From an uncultured Bacilli bacterium (GTDB lineage Bacteria > Bacillota_I > Bacilli_A > RF39 > UBA660): a DNA stretch of 36,924 nt. Positions 32,288-36,924 of the stretch are shown here, one piece after another. The DNA lies in assembly GCA_947627635.1 (NCBI GenBank), contig CANQWT010000005.1, positions 1 to 36,924 on the forward strand. Direction: 5' to 3'. Made by a program: the position numbers and the translations under genes. A model generated the notes under the pieces. It saw only the letters and a program-made list of their open reading frames with translations. It was not told where the DNA came from and did not search any database. Position 1 is the first letter of the stretch, and every line of letters begins with the position of its first letter.

Positions 32288-33562
32288 CTATTGTATATCC
32301 TTAAGGCAAAAGATAGCATAAACAGGCAAATAACGTACCCCTTTCTTTATAGAAAAATTATTTTCTGTAATTCGATAAGCATTTGTGACAATATATTTTT
32401 TCATAAAGACAGATAAGCTCTTAGACTTAGAACCTGCTTTTGTAGCAATCTCAAACGGAATAACTTGCCCCATACGATTTTGAATGACAAAATTGACTTC
32501 TGCTTTACCTTCAGATTGATAGTAATAAAGTGCATATCCTGCTTCTGCTAAAGTTTTGGCGATATGATTTTCATAAAGAGTTGCTTTCAAATCCTCATTT
32601 TCTAAAAACTGCTTTTTAGATAAATGAAGAAGCATCGACAAAATACCATCATCCGTAAAATAAAGTTTAAAGTGTTCCACTTCCTTACAAGAACTAAGTG
32701 GAGACTTTACTTGTCTTATCTTATAACTACGATAAACCAACTGTTTTTTTACCAAATTTTGGATAATACTTTCATATTCTTTTGCTCGGTGTCCAAAGCC
32801 AATTAGCCCATATTGGAACTTTTTGTTTTCTTTTAAAAGTTGTTTTGGCATACTTTTAAATACTTCAAGGCCTCTTGGAATATTGATTAAGTTTTCTTCC
32901 ATGGTCAGTTCGCCTTCCAAAATATCAAAGATTTTTTTCTGGATTGCTGAAATTTCACCATAAGACTTTTCTTCTATCGCTGCTTCTACAACTTCAGGAT
33001 AACCACCAGTTAATAAATACTGATAAAATAAATCTAGACTTTTCGCATGATAAGAATTACTTTTGTTCTTCATGAAAGCTTCTCGTATTTGTTTTGCAAC
33101 ATTGATTTCACCAATAGCTACTAAATACTCTTCAAAATCCATCTCATACATCATTTTATATTGGAATTCTTCTCCCTTAAAATGAGCAAGTAAATCCATT
33201 CTTGAAGTAATTGCTAGGACATGATAATCATTTTTTTCATAACCAAAGAGCTTGATACCCTTAATCACATTCATATCTTCTACATTATCAAAAATAATCA
33301 AAGTTTCATCAGGATAATAAACCTCTCCCACCATATCTGCTAAAATAAGAGCAAGTTTATCAATAGACCGTTCTTTCCTAAACAATTCAAGCAATGTTTG
33401 ATTTTCCAAAGTATCAATATAAATTGTACTCCTATAATAATTTTTTCCAAAAGCAAGTGCAGCATAAGTTTTCCCAATTTGTTTAGAGCCATATAACAAC
33501 AAAGGTTTTCTAATCACATCATTTTTCCATTTTTTAAAGACAGTTGTTATTTTTCGTTCCAT
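32288..33562 (-). CDS. AAA/DUF4143-type ATPase with decayed nuclease-like C-terminus
   Basis: 424 residues. The P-loop GSKQIGKT (about 25-32) and an LIIFDNVED Walker B-like strand form an AAA_14-type ATPase, followed by a winged-helix middle part. The C-terminal domain aligns by eye to the DUF4143 PDDEXK-like fold, but the usual EVDFV reads AEVNFV and the expected IEVKAG reads FEIATKAG. The acidic and lysine residues of that site thus look lost. Members of this family are common orphan ATPases of unknown role, sometimes near toxin-antitoxin genes. AAGGAGG precedes the ATG at about 10 bases. It has its own TTGACC-17-TATACT promoter. Confidence 0.85.
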   Translation of the reverse strand: MERKITTVFKKWKNDVIRKPLLLYGSKQIGKTYAALAFGKNYYRSTIYIDTLENQTLLELFRKERSIDKLALILADMVGEVYYPDETLIIFDNVEDMNVIKGIKLFGYEKNDYHVLAITSRMDLLAHFKGEEFQYKMMYEMDFEEYLVAIGEINVAKQIREAFMKNKSNSYHAKSLDLFYQYLLTGGYPEVVEAAIEEKSYGEISAIQKKIFDILEGELTMEENLINIPRGLEVFKSMPKQLLKENKKFQYGLIGFGHRAKEYESIIQNLVKKQLVYRSYKIRQVKSPLSSCKEVEHFKLYFTDDGILSMLLHLSKKQFLENEDLKATLYENHIAKTLAEAGYALYYYQSEGKAEVNFVIQNRMGQVIPFEIATKAGSKSKSLSVFMKKYIVTNAYRITENNFSIKKGVRYLPVYAIFCLKDIQ

Positions 33563-33595
33563 AAATTGATACCTCCTTACACATTTTATAAAATA

Positions 33596-33624
33596 AGTAT
33601 ATCTTTTTCCGATTTAAAGGTCAA
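33596..33624 (-). promoter_or_regulatory. promoter of the ATPase-gpmA transcript
   Basis: TTGACC (33624-33619), 17 bases, TATACT (33601-33596) on the minus strand, 34 bases before the ATG. Confidence 0.8.
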
Positions 33625-33696
33625 TCTATTCTTTAAAATATTTCATGATTTTTTCCTAATTTTTTATTCTTTTGTTCCACTTCCTTGAAAATATTG

Positions 33697-33702
33697 TATA
33701 AT
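33697..33702 (+). promoter_or_regulatory. -10 box before the PLC-like gene
   Basis: TATAAT lies 22 bases before the start codon. The best -35 (TTGTTC at 33672-33677) has a long 19-base spacer, so only the -10 is called. Confidence 0.45.
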
Positions 33703-33723
33703 ATGAAAAGAAAGGATGATAAG

Positions 33724-34692
33724 ATGCCCGCAACTGTAACACATGCTTATTTCGCCATGGACATTTATAATCAATTGCCCATTGGTTTAAAAAAACTTTT
33801 ATTGGATGAGAAAAAACGTCTTCGAATGTTTGCACAAAGTATGGACGCAATGTATTTCTATCATATTTTTCTACCTTATAAAGGAAAGAGACAACGACAA
33901 TTTGGAAGATATTTCCATCGCAATAATACACAAGCGTTCTTTATCAATTTAGTGAATTATATCAAATATAATGGTTATTATAAAAATAAAGAAGTCATGG
34001 CATTTTTATATGGACTGATTGCTCACTATGTATTAGATTCTACGATGCATCCATATATTATTGCTCAAACTGGGATTTATGATAAGAAAATCAAAGAGAC
34101 TGAGATTTATAAAAATAAACATGATGATGCAGAAACGTTATTAGACTTAATGATGATACAAAAAAACGAGACAGTATCACCACACGCTTTTAAGTTTTAT
34201 GACTACTGTTTTGACTTAACAGAATTTAGTCCCATTTTAAATGAAGTCATTGACTATGCATTTCAGGAAACATATGATGTGCACAATATGCACAAATACT
34301 ACTATCAAGCTTTAAAAGATTTTCGAACTTTTTTAAGATTTTTCCGTTATGATAGGACAGGAGTTAAGAAATTGGCTTATAATATTGGTGAACTTGTAAC
34401 TCTTAAAAAAACATTCTTATTCCATGTAATTTCCTATCATCAACCTCTAAAAAAAGTAAATCTCTATCGAAATTTGGAACACGAACCATGGCAAAATCCA
34501 AGTAAAAAAAGTGAAGAAAGTACGGCTTCTTTTGATGATTTATATGAAGAAGCATTAGAAAAAGCCATGAAAATTATTACTGGAGTGAATAACTATTTTC
34601 AAGAGAAAAAGAAAGTAGACTTAAAGAAATTATTTCCAAATATTTCCTATGTAACTGGAAAAAATTGTAATTTAAAAAGAAAAATAAAGTAG
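33724..34692 (+). CDS. zinc-dependent phospholipase C-like protein
   Basis: 322 residues. MPATVTHAYFAMDIY at the start, DAMYFYHIF, and GLIAHYVLDSTMHPYI carry the His and Asp ligands expected of the Zn_dep_PLPC family (His7, Asp41, His65, His101, Asp105, His109). There is no signal peptide, so unlike the secreted phospholipases it probably works inside the cell on an unknown substrate. ATG 33724 is preferred over the longer frame from 33685: AAAGGATG lies just upstream, and MPATVTHAYF is where I expect relatives to begin. The stop is 9 bases before the likely start of the DUF218 gene, so these two, and possibly the SpoIID-like gene, form an operon. Confidence 0.83.
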   Translation: MPATVTHAYFAMDIYNQLPIGLKKLLLDEKKRLRMFAQSMDAMYFYHIFLPYKGKRQRQFGRYFHRNNTQAFFINLVNYIKYNGYYKNKEVMAFLYGLIAHYVLDSTMHPYIIAQTGIYDKKIKETEIYKNKHDDAETLLDLMMIQKNETVSPHAFKFYDYCFDLTEFSPILNEVIDYAFQETYDVHNMHKYYYQALKDFRTFLRFFRYDRTGVKKLAYNIGELVTLKKTFLFHVISYHQPLKKVNLYRNLEHEPWQNPSKKSEESTASFDDLYEEALEKAMKIITGVNNYFQEKKKVDLKKLFPNISYVTGKNCNLKRKIK

Positions 34693-34700
34693 GTGATACT

Positions 34701-35270
34701 ATCAAACTAACAGACTATCAGGAAGAACAAATTGATTTAGAGCTAGCAAAAGAACTTCTTACTAAAAACATAGATGATACTCCAGTTTTAAGTGATTTAC
34801 TATTGGTCTTTGGTTGTCCTGGTGCAAAACATAGAAAAGCAAGAGTTCTTAAGGCTGTAGCTTTATACAAACAAGGTGTTGGTTCTAAAATTTTGTTTTC
34901 TGGTGGAAATGTTAAAGGAGTTTGTGAAGCAATTGAGATGAAGAAAGATGCGCTTCAATTAGGGGTTTCGGAAAAAGATATTTTAATTGAAGAGACATCT
35001 TTAAATACTTGTGAAAATATTATCGCATCACTTATAGTCATTGAACGAGCTTTCCACTTAGCAAATATCAAATCCATTTTACTTGTAAGTGATGAAGCCT
35101 ATCTTCAAAGAGTTTTACTCACAGCTAAAAAATACATGCCCAGTTTTATCCACTTTCACGGTGTAAAATCTTCTTATACAATAGAGAAAGAAACAGAAGA
35201 AAATTTAGTAATTGAAGCTAAAAAGTTAGTAGCCTATGCCAAGAAAGGTTACATTGCTGATGAAATTTAA
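34701..35270 (+). CDS. DUF218/YdcF-like protein; apparent ATC start codon
   Basis: About 190 residues. DLLLVFGCPGAKHRKARVLKAVALYKQGVGSKILFSGG is the first strand-helix-strand of the DUF218 (YdcF/SanA) Rossmann-like fold. ETSLNTCENI and ILLVSDEAYLQRVLLTAKK are the second and third conserved blocks. Members act on small phosphorylated or envelope precursors; substrate unknown. There is no signal peptide. No ATG, GTG or TTG occurs in frame at the N-terminus: AGGTGAT ACT is followed at 34701 by ATC AAA CTA ACA, ideally spaced. The next candidate, TTG 34803, would remove the first beta strand and has no ribosome site. Either ATC is used or a start has been lost. Confidence 0.72.
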   Translation: MKLTDYQEEQIDLELAKELLTKNIDDTPVLSDLLLVFGCPGAKHRKARVLKAVALYKQGVGSKILFSGGNVKGVCEAIEMKKDALQLGVSEKDILIEETSLNTCENIIASLIVIERAFHLANIKSILLVSDEAYLQRVLLTAKKYMPSFIHFHGVKSSYTIEKETEENLVIEAKKLVAYAKKGYIADEI

Positions 35271-35316
35271 TACATAATCTTTTGAAGAAAAAGCATACTA
35301 AAAACAGGTGATGAAT

Positions 35317-36324
35317 ATGTTTTTTAGATATGCTTATCGAAAAGAAAATGGAAAAACAGTACTCTATCTTTATAAAACTGCCAAATTTGAATTTGCTAAA
35401 GAAGCAATTGCACCTCATGAAGAAAAGTTTATGACTTTAGAAGATGAGGCAATTTCTTTTGTGAACAAGAAAAACTTACCACAGGAATTTGATAAACTTT
35501 GTTTAGTAGTAGATGGAAATATTATTAAATCTTTATCAAAAGAAGAAGTCGTTTCAAGTTCTATGAAAAAACAAGCAACCAACTACGATGAAACTTTATT
35601 CAAAGTCATTGTAAGAGAAAGTAATCAACAAGAGGAAATGAGCCTTTTTAAGTATTTAATCGGAACGCTTTTTGCGAATGCTTCTTTTCCCTTACACAAG
35701 GAAGCAATAAAAGCTCTTACAATTCTATTTAGAACTTATGCTTTAAGTCAAATGAAAGAAAAAGGCTTTATTGAAGCTCGTAATCCTTTTGTAATTTATA
35801 AAGAACCTTTACAATATAAATTTTCATACTCTAAACAATTTCAAGAAATTTATAATGTACTCAGAGAAGCTATTTTAGAAACACAAGGATTTTACTTGTT
35901 ATCAAATGGTACTTTTATTCAACCCTATATTCATTTTGTAAGTAGTGGAAGAACCAAAACCAATGGGAAAGATGCATATCTCATATCCAAAGAAAGTCTA
36001 TGGGATTTAAAAGCACCTAATTATCTTCAACAAACCTTCTTTTCCTATTCAACTTTGAAGACTAAATACTCCATAACAAAAGAAAACTTGAAACATTATA
36101 CAAGAAAAGAAATTGCCTATCTTTTAGGAATTCCATCCCTCAACTTTACTTGTATTGAAGAAAAAGAAGGCTTCACTATTTTATCAAGAGGTGTTGGAAA
36201 TGACCTTGGTCTTTCTATATTTGGGGCAAATTATTTGGCAGAACAGGGATTTAACTACTCTCAAATTTTAGCCTATTACTTTCAAAATATTGTGCTTTAT
36301 AAATTAAAGACGTTAAATCACTGA
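35317..36324 (+). CDS. SpoIID-like protein lacking catalytic residues
   Basis: 335 residues. LIGTLFANASFPLHKEAIKALTILFRTYAL aligns to the SpoIID core (VVAGEMPASFPxEALKAQAVAARTYAL). GFTILSRGVGNDLGLSIFGANYLAEQGFNYSQILAYYF aligns to its C-terminal block (GHGVGMSQYGAxxMAxxG). SpoIID is a lytic transglycosylase acting during forespore engulfment. Here the GEMP segment with the catalytic Glu is shortened and changed, and the GHGVGMSQ histidine is Asn, so activity is doubtful. No N-terminal membrane segment is visible, also unlike SpoIID. ATG 35317 has AGGTG 6 bases upstream; earlier start codons overlap that site. Confidence 0.78.
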   Translation: MFFRYAYRKENGKTVLYLYKTAKFEFAKEAIAPHEEKFMTLEDEAISFVNKKNLPQEFDKLCLVVDGNIIKSLSKEEVVSSSMKKQATNYDETLFKVIVRESNQQEEMSLFKYLIGTLFANASFPLHKEAIKALTILFRTYALSQMKEKGFIEARNPFVIYKEPLQYKFSYSKQFQEIYNVLREAILETQGFYLLSNGTFIQPYIHFVSSGRTKTNGKDAYLISKESLWDLKAPNYLQQTFFSYSTLKTKYSITKENLKHYTRKEIAYLLGIPSLNFTCIEEKEGFTILSRGVGNDLGLSIFGANYLAEQGFNYSQILAYYFQNIVLYKLKTLNH

Positions 36325-36883
36325 AAAATAAGTGATAACACTTTGAACAATGGAAGTGGCAACTTCATTTTGATATTTAGGATTTTGTAAATTCACTCTA
36401 TCATGATAATTCGATAGAAAACCACATTCAATTAAAACTCCAGGTACTCTTGTATTAGAGTATAAATAAAGGGTTGTTTTCTTTAAATGTCGCTTTGTGT
36501 TAAAATCTTTTTTAAACTGTTGCATTAGAATATCACCAAGAATTTTATTGTTACTGTTTATGGGATTATATAGCACTTCTTGACCTCTATATCCACTATC
36601 TTCATGATAATTCATATGAATGGAAAGATAAATATCACTTTTATTTTGTTGAATTTTTAAAATGCGTCGGTATAAATCGCCACGCTTTTTTTGTGCATCC
36701 CACTTGCTGGATAAATCTTCATCTTCTTCACGTATCATATAGACAATTGCTCCTTTTTCAAGAAGCTTTTGTTCTAAGACTTTGGACATTTCTAAATTGA
36801 TATCTTTTTCATAAATAGAACCTACAATAGCTCCAGGGTCCCTGCCTCCATGTGCAGGAATAGGAAAAGTCCAAAAATATCAT
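36313..36883 (-). pseudogene. CwlD-like N-acetylmuramoyl-L-alanine amidase with frameshifted N-terminus
   Basis: The intact frame (from about 36858) reads PAHGGRDPGAIVGSIYEKDINL, then LSIHMNYHED and GVLIECGFLSN. These are the zinc His, Glu and His and the catalytic Glu of Amidase_3, which cleaves the lactyl-peptide bond of peptidoglycan (CwlD-type enzymes act in spore cortex). This frame has no start and meets a stop just upstream. A second frame starts ATG 36883 as MIFLD. Removing the ten bases 36868-36859 joins them into MIFLDPAHGGRDPGA, the family's usual N-terminus. So the gene is probably broken, or the insertion is an assembly error. An internal start at ATG 36789 would lose one ligand. 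It converges on the SpoIID-like gene, overlapping by 12 bases. Confidence 0.75.
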
Positions 36884-36924
36884 TATTTATTAAAATTCAA
36901 TATTCCATTCTATTTCTATATCTC

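Noticed and set aside
34803-35270. TTG start for the DUF218 gene
   Set aside because: It would delete the first beta strand and has no ribosome site; the frame continues upstream to a well-placed ATC.
1-36924. CRISPR arrays, insertion sequences, tRNA or rRNA genes, att sites
   Set aside because: I read both strands for evenly spaced repeats, transposase motifs and cloverleaf features and found none. The only sizeable repeats are inside the two giant genes.

Overview
The window is AT-rich, low-GC Gram-positive (Bacillota) chromosome. TGA is used as a stop and Trp is TGG, so the code is standard rather than mycoplasma-type. Shine-Dalgarno sequences are strong (AGGAGG, GGAGGG) and many promoters have TGnTATAAT-type extended -10 boxes. 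An alpha/beta SASP, a SpoIID-like protein and a CwlD-like amidase point to an endospore former or its descendant. The order SASP - thiI - cysteine desulfurase - ezrA - rpsD - tyrS matches, from memory, the Bacillus subtilis sspA - thiI - nifZ - ezrA - rpsD - tyrS region. I infer an uncultured member of Bacilli or a relative; the sequence alone does not name a species.

Region 1 (1-12.5 kb) is mostly core genome. It holds the first codons of an AccD-like gene, a SASP, the thiI/cysteine desulfurase pair for tRNA 4-thiouridine, and ezrA (divisome) overlapping an orphan type IV pilin-like gene. rpsD follows, with a perfect sigma-A promoter and a long leader. Next is a transcript under a tyrosine-type T-box: M29 aminopeptidase, tyrS and a membrane-anchored beta-propeller-like protein. 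A four-gene envelope operon comes next (lipoprotein, acidic protein with a conserved motif, YtxG/DUF948, YtxH).

Region 2 (12.6-31.6 kb) is the accessory and most interesting part. It carries a reduced type VIIb secretion locus: EssC, the ubiquitin-like EsaB, a 228-residue tandem WXG100-like protein and three small helical proteins. EsaA, EssA and EssB are not in the window. It is flanked by two very large proteins without signal peptides. One has 1050 residues: three LysM domains, a Glu/Thr-rich linker and a C-terminal phosphodiester glycosidase (NAGPA) domain; it is transcribed divergently from essC. The other has 2025 residues: a Ser/Thr/Gln-rich head, helical and hydrophobic middle, a transglutaminase-like Cys-His-Asp domain and two C-terminal repeats. 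It is coupled (TAATG) to a leucine-rich-repeat gene. murJ (lipid II flippase) sits inside this region. My working hypothesis is a small T7SS exporting wall-acting or wall-bound giant effectors, with the LRR protein as possible partner or immunity factor.

Region 3 (31.6-36.9 kb) holds gpmA, an AAA/DUF4143-type ATPase, a zinc-dependent PLC-like protein, a DUF218/YdcF-like gene whose best start codon is ATC, a SpoIID-like protein that seems to lack its catalytic Glu, and at the edge an amidase whose N-terminus is broken by what looks like a 10-base insertion.
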